The translations under genes were made by a program, and so were the position numbers. DNA of 64,000 nucleotides from Favolaschia claudopus (taxonomy: Eukaryota; Basidiomycota; Agaricomycetes; Agaricales; Mycenaceae), in NCBI GenBank assembly GCA_037176885.1, contig JAWWNJ010000038.1:1302001-1366000 (forward strand), written 5' to 3'. This document shows, one piece after another, positions 1-9,859 of the stretch. Position 1 is the stretch's first letter. The number at the start of each line of letters is the position of its first letter. A model generated the notes under the pieces. That model searched no databases, was not told the DNA's origin, and saw nothing but the letters and a program-made list of their open reading frames with translations.

Positions 1-742
1 TGTCACATTTCGCCTACATCACACTTCTGACTGCAGAACCTCCATCAATAATTCCTATTTCCATGTTTCCGTTTACGCTACGCGACTTCGCTCTACCAGC
101 TATAATTGGGGAGCTTGCTCCCCCCTTTTGTCTGAGGTTCCCGAAAAGTGGATGGCTGTGCAATGTGCCTACTCTCCCACGGGTACGCCATCAATACGTG
201 ATGTTAAACAGCTGTACAGCCGCAGCGGCGTAATCAGGGGAAAGTGCAATAAAGAAATACTCTCAGCCAAGGGCTCGCATCAATAGGAAATTACTCCCGA
301 CTTTCGAAGAAACCACAAAGGCAGGAATACCATCAACTTCAGTTCACACGGTTCCGAGTCCATCAATTCCATTCCCCCCAAAAAAAAACTATGTCTTGTA
401 ATGCCGGTGCCCGGCTTACAGATGAGGGGGAGCTTGCGCTAATTCCGTCCAGACTAGACAGAAGTACGAGGGAAAAAAAAAATCAAAACTGTGCATCAAT
501 GGAAAAAAGAAAAATCTCTCGACCTGAGGAGGGCATGGTGGTACAGTAGTTAGAATGCAAGGAGCTCATGGGTGGAGTCTGGTGGAGCGGTGGGCAAGAA
601 CTCAACATCTCAACAGATCCTGACGACATAGTGGGGCGGTTGACGGCATTGTGGGGCCTTTGGCCAATACGAATGAAGGGAAGACAAATTATGTTGGCTG
701 GTTTGTCTGGCAGGGACCGGGGGTCCTCAATTGTAATATAGA
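1..742. other. No gene recognised
   Basis: I see no coding frame of note and no clear repeat in this stretch. It lies outside the Helitron-type 3' end at 743, so it is probably the sequence that flanked that insertion, but nothing identifies it. Confidence 0.5.
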
Positions 743-772
743 CTAGCAGTTACCCGTGCTACGGTACGGTGT
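743..772 (-). mobile_element. Helitron-type 3' terminus
   Basis: Read on the minus strand, a small hairpin (stem CCGT/ACGG, loop AGC) is followed a few bases later by CTGCTAG and then a T. Helitrons end in a hairpin about 10 bases upstream of CTRR and insert between A and T, so CTAG|T fits. The end lies downstream of the minus-strand Helitron Rep relic, on the side and in the orientation expected. A second site with the same layout is at 9485-9520. The exact last base is inferred, because similarity between the two sites runs about 15 bases beyond CTAG. Confidence 0.5.
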
Positions 773-849
773 GATCTGGCGTGACTGACAATCGAGGAAG
801 AGAAATTAGAGAGTTGGATTAATTATACAAATACATGGATTTTGATTAT

Positions 850-1428
850 TTAGTGTTTATTCGCGGCGCCGCCACTGCGACGACCAGTGGATGTTCCTTC
901 ACCCTTGTCTTGAGGCTCATTCGTGTGTTGGTCAAGCTTACGCTTCTTTGGATTCGGCTCAGAGGTGTTGGTGCTACCGGAAGCCTGATCTCCAAAGAAG
1001 CCAGTAAATTTGAGGCGCGCGGGAGTACCGGTGTTTACTGGCGAAGCATTGAAAGGCTGGGAACATACCAATTTTGGTCGGACTCTCCTCAGCCTTCGGC
1101 GCCGTCGAAGAGGCATTGCCGAGAAATGTCACCTTCTCGATGTCAACAATAAAATGCTTTACTGAGCGATCGTCGTTCAGCTCAAGCCCGGTGAGGAAGC
1201 CTTCCACCGAAACACTCTTTCCCTTCCCCGGAATGGGTTTGTACTTTTCCCACCTCGGTGTCGCAGGGAATACACAGTGAACCGGGAAGACGTTGTCTGG
1301 AGTTTTTGTGGCAGAAAGGTACTGCTTGGCTTTGATATCAAAAGTCGAATTTGGTTTGTCGATGTTGCTGGGAACACCGCAGACGTGAATGGTGGCGTGG
1401 GTGCGTCCGGGGAGCCAAGAGGGATTAT
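850..1428 (-). pseudogene. Helitron-associated ORF, small basic protein with NLS
   Basis: A minus-strand frame opens at 1428 just after a splice acceptor (TTAG at 1429) and codes for a compact domain containing NPSWLPGRTHATIHVCGVPSN and WEKYKPIPGKGKSVSVEGF, followed by a serine/proline-rich tail with a nuclear-localisation-like PNPKKRKL. The folded part and the tail lie in different frames, so there is a frameshift near 1070-1090. The upstream intron would be 1429-1484 with donor GTATGT, but the preceding exon (about 1485-1536, ELAPLECHFFGDVVS) does not join in phase, which means a second lesion. I recall similar uncharacterised proteins from agaricomycete repeats. A strand-rich domain of this kind could be OB-fold-like, and RPA-like genes are known in plant Helitrons, but that assignment is only a guess. 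It lies between the Rep relic and the Helitron 3' end. Confidence 0.5.
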
Positions 1429-1536
1429 CTAAGGGAACATATCAGGGCAAAGAAAAAAGAAAGCAAGTTAGATAAAAGACATACCGAGACAACGTCTCCG
1501 AAGAAGTGACACTCGAGAGGAGCAAGCTCCTGGGAG

Positions 1537-2815
1537 TACAGTACTGCGGGAACTCCTGATAAGTGTACTTCTGAGCCTCAACACCTAACCGGCCGCCATC
1601 CCGGTTGGTGGCAAAGAATGCGTCGAGTTTGCTGATGGCAGTTTGCCCCCGCTCTCGCCGGGGTCAAACGTCACCATGTGCTGCCCTTTGAGATGGACAG
1701 GAAGGCGGACAACATTGGGAATCTGAGTGTGTGGGTCAAAATGGAAAATGCGCCAAGACGCCTCTGGAGGTCCTATGTATCGACCGTCAATATAGGTCTT
1801 GATTTCGTCTCGATCGACTTCCAGAGTTGCGCGATCGCCTCCCTTGTGAATGTATTTGAACGGATATTTGATGGACTTGACCGTCACGGCGCACTCCACA
1901 TTGATATGGCAGTCAAACTTGGCGGAGAGGTATGGGGAGTAGGGAACGATCCAGGAGTTATCAACGTTGTGTCGTCTCACAGGGTATTCACGACCATCTT
2001 CGGGACGATGGTAGAGGGGGTATCCATCGGTGTCCATTGACGTGTGTGCCTGGAACGGTTTGGGGAAGAACTTTGTACAGCGGCCATTTTCCATGCAGGG
2101 AGCTCGGGGATTCAGAGCCCCACACGGGCCATGAACCATACATCTCTGCACAGTTTCAAACAGGAGCGGCTGAGTTTCGGGGTCGGGCCACCGCGCCCAG
2201 ATTGCGGAGTCGATGTCGTCGGGGTTAAGGAGCTTATGAGGATGGCGAAGAAACACCAGAAGGTGCATGTGGGGAAGACCGCGCTTTTGGAACTCAATGG
2301 TGTATACGAAGGCCGCGCACTCCCCAAAAATACCATATTTGTAGATCTCCTTGATGATCGCTTTTTTCTTGAGCTCGAAGACACGCGCTACCAAGTCAGA
2401 TCGATTGTAAGATGATTGACCATGAAGAAGGGCGCGAGTGACTTCGCTCCATTGAGGGTTGGCTGTAACAGTGATAAAAAGATCAACCTTCGGGTACATG
2501 CTCAGCAAAGAAAAGAAGCACAACAATTCAGCATTCTTACCTTGCGGAAGTATCGAGCGATTGCGATAGCATCTTGGTACCGCTGTTGCATGTGTCGAGG
2601 ACCTCCAATGTAAGAAGAGGGAAGAATTAAACGTCGGCCGAGTTCATGTAGATCCACCGCGTCGTCGCGGTTGGAGATGGCGTCCTCCAGTCCGCTGTAC
2701 AGGGATGCACGAAGTTTTTTCTGGTTTTGACGGAAATAGTTGAGACGGTTTTGGTCGATGGATGCAAAGGCATCAACCATATACTGTTGAAGGAGCCGAC
2801 CACCACGCAGTATGG
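1537..2815 (-). pseudogene. Helitron Rep domain, copy B (broken)
   Basis: This encodes the N-terminal replication-initiator part of a Helitron transposase, a rolling-circle HUH nuclease that nicks and joins single strands. In order it shows the Helitron-like N-terminal block (GRRLILPSSYIGGPRHMQQR), the segment around VDLFITVTANPQWSE, the HUH motif (GLPHMHLLVFL) and an intact tyrosine motif KYPFKYIHKGGDRAT. A 53-bp intron at 2488-2540 restores the frame between YFRK and VDLFIT. A frameshift near 1640 moves the rest (KLDAFFATNRD...TYQEFPQ) into another frame, and homology stops near 1537. The 5' part is cut off at the mariner element (2816). No helicase follows, so this is a truncated copy that cannot act alone. 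Confidence 0.85.
2488..2540 (-). other. Predicted intron in Helitron Rep copy B
   Basis: Donor GTAAGA directly follows the codons for YFRK, a GCTGA branch-like site lies inside, and the acceptor is CCGAAG. Removing these 53 bp restores the continuous Helitron block YFRK-VDLFITVTANPQW. Size and signals match the other short introns in this window. Confidence 0.7.
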
Positions 2816-2817
2816 TA

Positions 2818-4415
2818 CACTGACTCGGAAATAGTATTGGATCACGTCACTCGTGAGAAAGATGTTGCTCGCGTGCTAGAGCGTAGGAGTCTTCCCGAGT
2901 TTTTATGCACGCAAACAGATAGTAATGAGGTGTAATATATACATGTAAACTATCGAGCAAGCAAACTGAAAATTCGGCGCTGGATGGCCAGTTTGGTGAT
3001 GATGGGTGATCCAATCATAAATCTGGTTTTGGCCGGTTTAGGAAATTGAAGTCAGAAACGCTCGTTCAAGGCATCGTTGGTGGAAATAAACATACCAGCC
3101 ACTAGTAACGGGTCTCCCCACCATTTGCCTTCAACAAATCCCGCACCCGAGTAGGCAAGCTGTCATATAACTTGTCGATATATGCCTGATCAATTTTTTC
3201 CCACTCTTCCTTCAAAGCGGGCCATAATTCCTCCTTGTTCTTCGGCAGTGGGTCCCTAGCGCGCACCATGGTCTCCAGATGATTCCAAAGATTCTCAATG
3301 ATGTTCATATCCGGTGAATTTGGCGCCCAGGGAAGAACATCGAAGCCTTCAAGCTCGAGCCACCCCAAGGCATGCTTGGAGCGATGTTTTGAATCGCCAT
3401 CCTGCTGAAAATAGACGGTCGAGCGATCCAAATCATGCTTGTCGAGGGTCCGCGGGAGGTTTTCGGCCAGGATGTCGGTGTAACCGAAGCGGTCAATGAT
3501 TCCGTCGATCCGGTGAAGTTGTCCGACACCATATCGGGTAATACACCCCCACACCATCACACTCCCGCCGCCGTGTTTGACTTTCTTCTTGGTATATCGG
3601 GGGTCGCTTGCTTGCCCTAGCTCCCTCCAACACCACTACCGCCCATCCGACCCAATGATATTAAATTTTGACTCATCTGAGAATATCACCGCCCGCCAAT
3701 CCTCCGGTGTCCAATAACAATGCTGTTCCGCCCATTCTTTTCGCTTCCTCCGGTGGGCTGGTGTCAACAAGGGTCGAGATTGACGCACATAGGCGTTCAA
3801 TCCTTGTTTTTTGAGGGCAGCGCGGATCGTATCGACGTGCAAATGGGGGAAATATTTCCTCTGCAAGTCCGAAGCATTCTTGGCTTTGCCTGAAGACAGC
3901 AATCTGAGTGCTTTACGGATGTCCCGCTCGTCTATTTTACGTGGGCGACCTTGCCTGGGAGTCTTTGCGTCAAAATTGTGGGTTGGTCCGTAGCGGGCAT
4001 TGATTCTGGAGACAGTAGAGGGCGCGACATTTTCCTTTTCCGCCACATCCCGATTTGACCAGCCAGCCTCCTTCAGCGCGACAATAGCTGATTTCTTTGT
4101 GGCAGAGGTGTCGCACATGATGTAGAGAATGAGTTGTATGCAGAGAGAGCAGAGTTGAGAGCGTCGTTGTGGTGGTTGGGATTAAACAATGTGACAGCTG
4201 TCAAACAAGGGAAAACAATTGGATCACGTGTGCGCGATGATCACACTCTCTTGCCACAACACCGTCCAATTGGACGTCAAGCATTTATGCGTAGAAAGGG
4301 TACATGGTAAGGTACTTGATACACTATCTACTTTAGAAACTCCTCTCACACTCCAGCCTCAGTAACAACCCAAAGTTTTAGAACCCGGTGATCCAATACT
4401 ATTTCCGAGTCAGTG
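2818..4415. mobile_element. Complete Tc1/mariner-type transposon
   Basis: A 1598-bp element bounded by perfect 28-bp terminal inverted repeats beginning CACTGACTCGGAAATAG (2818-2845 and 4388-4415). Both ends are flanked by TA (2816-2817 and 4416-4417), the target duplicated by Tc1/mariner transposons. It carries one minus-strand transposase gene with a single visible stop. The sequence on the right flank is the C-terminal part of a Helitron helicase, while that on the left is the N-terminal part of a Helitron Rep. The two flanks are therefore not adjacent parts of one gene, and the copy may be a recombinant between two mariner insertions. Confidence 0.93.
3102..4118 (-). pseudogene. Tc1-like DD34E transposase with one premature stop
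   Basis: The reading frame spans 339 codons from an ATG at 4118 to a stop at 3102, the usual size for Tc1-like transposases, and is interrupted only by an in-frame TAG at 3636-3638. The N-terminal third has a helix-turn-helix pair (KKSAIVALKEAGWSNRDVAEKE, then RPRKIDERDIRKAL) around a GRPR-type AT-hook-like linker, which binds the terminal repeats. The DDE core shows VIFSDESKFN (first Asp), YFQQDGDSKH (second Asp) and NIIENLW, with 34 residues between the second Asp and the Glu (DD34E). The enzyme cuts and pastes the element in the nucleus. Because the only visible defect is one stop, this copy decayed recently or is read through. No intron is evident. Confidence 0.88.
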
Positions 4416-4417
4416 TA

Positions 4418-5540
4418 CCTCCAGAGGGTGTCAGCATAATTCGGGGGACAAAAGCTACCTCGCCATTGTGCTCCCCGCCTAAGATCTCGGCCTCCAAGAC
4501 ACGATCAGACATTTGTCGTATCACCAGTCGTGTTCCATTGCAAAGGCCAGATGAGGGTGATAGATTGCGAAGAAGAATGATGGGACAGCCGTTTTTGAGT
4601 GTCAGCTCCCCGGGAGGCAGCCCAGACGCAGACAAGGACCGTAGATATTCGGGGGGCATCGAATCATTTGCCATTGGTCCATCTGCGCCTGGCTCGGCGA
4701 CAATTTTATCTGCGCTGGTGAATGTTCGGCTTTCACCCTGCATGCGATCCAAGATATCATCATTGAGGCCATCGACATCACCGTTGCGCGCAGCCAGGAT
4801 TGTGCGCTCCATAAAGTACTGGGAAGGAGAAGTCGGTCCAGAGATAGCAGGGAATATTGAGTTGATGAGATCCTCGCTGTCTCGAGTGACAATATCGCCT
4901 GGTAGCTCGAGATTCCCCTCAGCATCGTTGTTCTGACCATGCCCAACCTCCAGCAGCCACTGCGCAAACTCTGTTTCATCCTGACCGGCGTCCAGTCGCA
5001 TATTCTGTGTCAGCGAGAGCAGCTTCGTAGATTGCCAGAGGTATGATCGAAATATTGAAGCATCTAAAATCTCCTCCGGCGTTCCTTTCGGTACGACTGG
5101 TGGAATCTGCTTCGGGTCACCACCCAACAACATGGTGATCCCACCGAATTGTCGATCGTTACCGCAAAGGTCACGCAAGGTTCGGTCGACGGCTTCATGG
5201 CATTTACGGTTATGCATGGGAGCCTCGTCCCAGATAATCGAATAAGCCCTGCTCGCAAGCTCTCCTTTGCAATTGAGCAAGTAGACTCGTCATTCAGTCC
5301 GTCAATCGGAATTTTGAAGACCGAGTGAGCCGTACGCCCGCCGCGCAAGAGCAGTGCAGCAATCCCCGAAGACGCAACACAAAGAACGATGCGTGACTCG
5401 CTCCGCAACTGGTGCGCAAGAGAATTGTACAGGAATGTTTTCCCTGTCCCCCCTGCCCCAGAAACAAAGAAAAGCTTCCCGAGGTTGTGTTCCACAGATT
5501 CCGCCACTTCGTTGAATGCCGTTTGCTGCTCCGGATTCAT
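4418..5540 (-). pseudogene. Helitron PIF1-like helicase domain, copy A (broken)
   Basis: Superfamily 1B (PIF1/RecD-like) DNA helicase, the C-terminal module of Helitron transposase that unwinds DNA during rolling-circle transposition. The segment opens with [15 protein letters not shown] and Walker [15 protein letters not shown], continues to Walker [13 protein letters not shown], then [12 protein letters not shown] and LSLTQNMRLD, and ends in NGTRLVIRQMSDRVLEAEI and VPRIMLTPSGG. A single-base frameshift near 5240-5265 puts Walker A and Walker B in different frames. The gene stops abruptly at the TA target of the mariner element, before the expected final helicase block. It continues the Rep and linker pieces at 5537-6880. 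Confidence 0.87.
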
Positions 5541-6343
5541 TCGTGCGTAATTTTCAACAGCACGTTCACGCTCTTCGGCCGGGTCATAATCTGTTCAGCG
5601 ATCAGAGGGTTCTCGGCCGCTTGGGACCAATTGCGCTGCGGTGTTGGCATCTCAAAGTCAATCAGAGTGCGGCCGGCCTCCGAAAGAAGCTGGTTGAGAA
5701 GAAAGAGGCCATAGTCAAAGACATCGTCTTCCGAAGGCGCCTCAAACCCCATACGCCTCAGTCGATGATCCAAGTCATCACAGATATGAGATCGGAAGTC
5801 TTCCCACAGTTTGCGAGGCTCTGTGGGATTGCAAAACAGGAGGAGGGTGGTGAACAATCGGCGAAGTCGAGATCCTGTCTGCATTTCAGCGGCTTCAGTC
5901 AGGCAGAGGCGCCATTCCCCATCATCCTGCAGAAGACCTCGAGCGAGACACGCTTGTCGATAGGAATCGTACCGCACACCTGTTTAGAGATTAGAACACC
6001 AACGAACGCTATTGAACGCAAGATGTATGCGGACCTTCATAGCAGAACAAATCATTGTGCGAGGTAGCACCTTTGACGACCGTTAAAAGAGTTCTAAGAT
6101 AGAAACGCTCGCCGGCCGATGGAGACGCAAAGAACATTCGGCCCAGCGCCCACCCCCTCTTCCGAAGTGCCCAGTGCGGCGGTTTAGCAGAATCCTTTCA
6201 GACAAAGATCTGAGGGAATTCTTGATAGGTATGCTTACGTGCCGTTTCACCGAGTAAGCCAGGATCGCGGTTGGCAGCAAAATACGCCGAAAGTTTGTAT
6301 CCCGTGAATGTTTATTAAGTTGGGTATTTATCAAAATGAGCAA
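5537..6343 (-). pseudogene. Helitron Rep-helicase linker region, copy A
   Basis: This is the stretch between the Rep nuclease and helicase of Helitron copy A. In one frame it reads KLSAYFAANRDPGLLGETARKHTYQEFPQ, then ALGRMFFASPSAGERFYLRTLLTVVKGATS. A second part (5537-5977) carries the typical DSYRQACLARGLLQDDGEW and HICDDLDHRL blocks that lead into the helicase. A premature TGA lies at 6198-6200 right after QIFV, and a short intron is likely between about 5978 and 6010. The order and strand match an ordinary Helitron transposase gene, so copy A was once continuous from 6880 down to 4418. Confidence 0.75.
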
Positions 6344-6346
6344 TAA

Positions 6347-6880
6347 TCACTTGTAATTGGCCCCGCGTTGAAGAGCTTCATCAGGATCCTCGTTTGCATC
6401 GAAGGTGACCATGTGTTGCCCGAAAAGGTGTACGGGAAGGTGCACCACGTTAGGAATCTGTGCGTGGACATCGAACTGGAAAATGCGCCAAGCCGCCTCG
6501 GAAGGACCGATATAGCGCCCGTCAATGTAGGTCTTGATCTCATCCATGTCCATCTCAAGGGTAGCTCTGTCGCCGCCCTTGTGAATGTACTTGAATAGAC
6601 TTGAATGGATATTTGATGGATTTAACGGTTGCCGCACACTCAACATTGATGTGGCAGTCGTATTTGGCGGAGAGGTAGGGGTTGTAGGGGACAATCCAAG
6701 AGTTGTCCACCATATGGCGGCCAACGGAGTATGAACGACCATCATCCGGACGGTAATACAGAGGATAACCGTCAGTATCCATCGACGTGTGGGGTTGGTA
6801 AGGTTTGGGGAAGTACTTTGTGCACCTCCCTTTCTCCATAAATGGTGCACGCGAATTGAGAGCCCCGCAGGGCCCATGGG
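6347..6880 (-). pseudogene. Helitron Rep domain, copy A (3' part, broken)
   Basis: This is the Rep segment matching the second half of copy B: HGPCGALN, FMEKGRCTKYFPKPYQPHTSM, PYNPYLSAKYDCHINVECAATVKSIKYPFK, and GRYIGPSEAAWRIFQFDVHAQIPNVVHL. The tyrosine motif is interrupted by a 10-base tandem duplication near 6590-6602, which turns KYPFKYIHKGG into KYPFKSIQVHS and shifts the frame. The HUH motif and everything N-terminal are missing. At about 6880 the sequence switches abruptly to an unrelated plus-strand integrase gene, a breakpoint between two elements. Confidence 0.83.
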
Positions 6881-7250
6881 GCCTGTCTCAGATATCACAG
6901 ACGAGGAGCTGGATATGCTTCTCCTCCGACTACGCACTCACTATAAGAGAGCAGGGCTAAGTATGCTTGGTGGTATGCTCCGCCGACTTGGACATCGTGT
7001 GCCCACACAGCGTGTACGGGAATCACTTCTCCGCATTGATCCTGTGCGCAGAATCTTTGAGCGCATTCGGATACGTCGTCGCGACTATCGTGTTCTAGGA
7101 CCAAATTCTCTGTGGCATCATGACGGACAGCACGGTGCGCAAAAATCACACACTCTACTCATCTCAGATTCTGACAGATATCAGGGCTGATACGTTGGGG
7201 CATTGTTATCCACGGATTCATCGACGGTTATTCCCGTCTCATTACAGGCT
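6880..7250 (+). pseudogene. Fragment of rve-type (DDE) integrase-like gene
   Basis: Begins in-frame with VSDITDEELDMLLLRLRTHYKRAGLSMLGGMLRRLGHR and continues through DYRVLGPNSLWHHDGQHG. A 50-bp intron (7135-7184, donor GTGCGC, branch CTGAC, acceptor CAG) joins it to LIRWGIVIHGFIDGYSRLITG. Motifs of the type LWHHDGQHGL and IHGFIDGYSRLI are, from memory, hallmarks of an abundant agaricomycete protein family with a retroviral-integrase-like core; the Asp in HDGQH and the Asp in FIDGYS belong to that fold. Homology ends near 7250, before the rest of the catalytic core. The fragment is neither complete nor functional. It abuts the Helitron relic head to head at 6880. Confidence 0.72.
7135..7184 (+). 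other. Predicted intron in integrase fragment
   Basis: Donor GTGCGC after CAC-G, a CTGAC branch site 10 bases before the end, and acceptor CAG. Removing these 50 bp restores the recognisable QHG-LIRW junction of the integrase family. Confidence 0.7.
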
Positions 7251-7655
7251 CTGGTAGAGCGTCGATGCTGTGTCGTGGCTCTCCAGCACACGCGGTCGCG
7301 GATCGAAGACTGTTGGCGCTGACCCACTTGGGTCTCTGGCCCAGTCGGAACGTGTCCGCCCGTTGCAGCTGTCTGGTCATCGTATTATCGGCTCCGTAGT
7401 CTTCGCTGCTGCTCTGGATGTCGCCGATCAAGACCTCCGCCCGTCACATTGTGCACCTAGGCGGTCTAATCGAGTCGGCGCAATGCAGACGCTGTGCTTA
7501 CAAAGCACCCAGTCATTCTGTAAGCATCTGCATTTTGGAGCCCTATACCGATGAATGGGGAATGGGGAAGCAAGCTTCCCCATAATCGGGCCCGAACGGA
7601 CTGGACGAGAACATGCCAAAATTGCCTCCTGCCGCTGGTCGGCGACCATCATCCA
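7251..7655. other. No gene recognised
   Basis: GC-rich sequence after the integrase breakpoint. Frames are open for up to about 90 codons on both strands, but none resembles a family I know, and the integrase homology does not resume. Confidence 0.4.
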
Positions 7656-8335
7656 AGATTATTGATTATGGGGCTGTTCATGATGTTTCGTTCATAAATT
7701 CTGGGCAAAACATCATAAAAAGAAGGTCACCACGGGAGCCGGAGTCGAATCCTGGATCGCCGCGCTTCAAACTCGTAGCACAGCGCAGTTGCGGGCCTTC
7801 TGCGATTTGCAACAAAGATCCTGCCTGTGGGGCGCGCTTTCATCCGTCGCGTGTACGATGCGCTGTCCCACTTCCCATCCTTTGGCCGACGTTGCATCCC
7901 GAGAGGTGCACGCCGTGATTTGGAATGGTGGTCTCGTCTTCTTCCGATTTGGAACGGTATCCACACTGTGTCCAGGCAAGGCCTTGAATTTCATGATGTT
8001 GGTCAAGAAAATCAGGACAGTTTAGTTTGAAATTCATATTAGTTCATCATGCATTCATGACGAAATGTCAGCATTGTGGGTCATGAAATTCCTAACAAGT
8101 TTGGGCCTCTTCCTTTTTGGGCCTCTTCCTGACGTTTTTTCATGATGTTTTGTCAGGAATTTCAAAGGGAAACATCATGCATTCATGACGAAACGTCAGC
8201 ATTGTGGGTCATGAAATTCCTAACAAGTTTGGGCCTCTTCCTTTTTGGGCCTCTTCCTGACGTTTTTTCATGATGTTTTGTCAGGAATTTCAAAGGGAAA
8301 CATGAGGAAAATTGGCATGCACGAAGCAAAACATT
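7656..8335. repeat. TCATGA-rich non-autonomous repeat, copy 1
   Basis: Segments built on TTCATGATGTTTTGTCAGGA and its complement occur at 7670-7700, 7980-8050 and through 8300. The same building blocks recur at 30390-31080, where they interrupt a gypsy element, so this is a dispersed mobile sequence and not a local oddity. The middle (7710-7970) is different, GC-rich sequence that carries a tRNA-like B-box on the minus strand at 7741-7751. Exact ends and a target duplication could not be fixed. Confidence 0.6.
8045..8300. repeat. Two-unit tandem duplication, period 128 bp
   Basis: Bases 8045-8172 are repeated at 8173-8300 with only one difference noticed (GAAATGTC versus GAAACGTC). Each unit starts CATCATGCATTCATGACGAA and ends in GGAATTTCAAAGGGAAA. 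The near identity indicates a recent duplication or an assembly artefact. It lies inside the TCATGA-rich repeat. Confidence 0.9.
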
Positions 8336-8359
8336 TAGGATTAATTAGCTAGGCATTCG

Positions 8360-8405
8360 TTGGGAATCGAACCGGCGACCACGTGGTCTGCCAATTTGGG
8401 CAGGC
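8360..8405 (-). other. tRNA-like remnant with perfect B-box
   Basis: The minus strand contains GGTTCGATTCC at 8363-8373, an exact match to the RNA polymerase III B-box / T-loop consensus, preceded by CGTGGTCGCC. The T-stem does not pair beyond two base pairs and I cannot build an acceptor stem, so it is not a functional tRNA. With similar but weaker B-box sequences at 7741-7751 and 30632-30642, all beside TCATGA repeats, it could be part of a tRNA-derived short interspersed element. Confidence 0.35.
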
Positions 8406-9484
8406 GCATGCCTTACATTAATGTTTTTGCACGAGCCGATTTCCCAAAAACTCAAAATCAAAAAAATTCACCCCCAAAAATTTGGCCGAACACCTAAATT
8501 TGATGGGAAAATTACGAAGCATAGCGCAATCGACTCCGTTAATCGATAAAATAAAAATAATTTCACGAGCCGTTTTGACACAAATTCCTTGGGAAACATC
8601 ACCGTATTTGGACATTTTACATCATGTTGATCAATTCCGTCACCGAACACACTTGCCGTCCACCCTGCCTTTCCGCTGCCGTGAGTTGGTGTTGAAAGTT
8701 TGCACGGATTTGCGCCTAGATTGTAGTCCCGGCCGTCGTACTCTATCTGGCACCAATTTTTCTTGCGCTCGGAGCTCAAAAGAGGTACACATTTTGACCC
8801 CAAAAATTTGGCCACAGCCAAAATGTCGTGGGAAAAAATTCGGAGGTGGTTTTTTGAGCTTTTCCGGGGTCGGCGAATCCGATTCTGAAGTCAGATTTAT
8901 CCCCAAAATTCCCGTTCGCCGGCAATCAACGTTGTCGACTTTGCGTGTCCGGCACTGTACATCGTCATCCGGTTCTTCGAGATATTCAGTTGCGTCCTCG
9001 GCCTCTTGTTTCATCTTTCGGACATCTAAGTAATTAGCAGAGCCAGATTCGCTGTCGGAGTCGTGAATGACTCGATTATGAGTGCGACGCTGTGCGGAAA
9101 CATGTGCATCTTCGTCCTCTTTGGATGCACCGGAATTCGAAGCTCTGGGTCTGGTACATCTTTGAAGTAGTCCGGCGACTCGGGGGGATCGTTGCTCATG
9201 CTGGTAAAGGCCAAGTTATCAGATTTTGATGGCATCAATTGCCTCATGTATAGCCGCCAGTCTGTCTGAGCCAAACACCCGATGCTTTGGCTGAGTATCT
9301 GCAATATAACAAGACAGAGAAAATACACAGTAATAGTAAATCTTAAATCTCTCCTTTTCCCCTTCTTTCTCTTTCCTTTTTTGGGTATTTTTTTGTAATT
9401 CTTTTTGGCAGCAACACACACCGTGACCGAGCCTTGAGACAAAAGACAAAGACGATTACGGCACACTCTGAATTGTATAATAGA
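8406..9484. other. Degraded sequence; dispersed repeat and one ORF
   Basis: Around 8790-8960 there is a repeat, with AAAATTTGGCC and GGTTTTTTGAGCT blocks, that recurs diverged at 35950-36120. At 9026-9470 the minus strand has a 146-codon frame; an acceptor TTGCAG near 9300 would instead give the peptide DTQPKHRVFGSDRLAAIHEA in another frame. I recognise neither. Nothing else stands out. Confidence 0.4.
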
Positions 9485-9520
9485 CTAGCAGGAACTCGTG
9501 CTCCGCTACGAAAGTATAAG
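9485..9520 (-). mobile_element. Second Helitron-type 3' terminus
   Basis: On the minus strand a hairpin (TCGT/ACGA with an inner GC/GC pair) is followed after GTTC by CTGCTAG and T. This is the same arrangement as at 743-772, and the sequences resemble each other on both sides of CTAG. If real, a Helitron body would lie above 9485, which is where the DDE-exonuclease gene ends. No 5' TC terminus or Rep/helicase was found for it. Confidence 0.4.
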
Positions 9521-9859
9521 CACAGTTAACCACGAAATATGCTGGCACTCGGAGGTAGAAATCAAGTATTCAATACATATGCTCCGTCTTTCCTCCTTCA
9601 TGTTGCAAGCATTTTGAGTGCTCGACACAGTCTGAATTCAGTTCTCACGTAGAAATAAAATCTGCACTCCACATTCAATAGATCCCGGTCCCAATACGTA
9701 GATTGATCCCGGTCTCCTCTAATGAATCCAGTCACACGAACAGCATTGAGAGCAGCATGGGGGCTTTAGGTATGAATTTTTTAGCATTCTCAAGAGAGAT
9801 CTGTAGCCTGTTCATGATCTCAACATTGTAATGACCTTGATATGTTTTCCCACTGCGAT
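9521..9859. other. No gene recognised
   Basis: AT-rich stretch between the Helitron-type end and the truncated C-terminus of the DDE-exonuclease gene. I see no reading frame that continues the known C-terminal part of that family. Confidence 0.4.

Noticed and set aside
8360..8405. Functional tRNA gene
   Set aside because: Only the T-loop/B-box matches; T-stem and acceptor stem do not pair.
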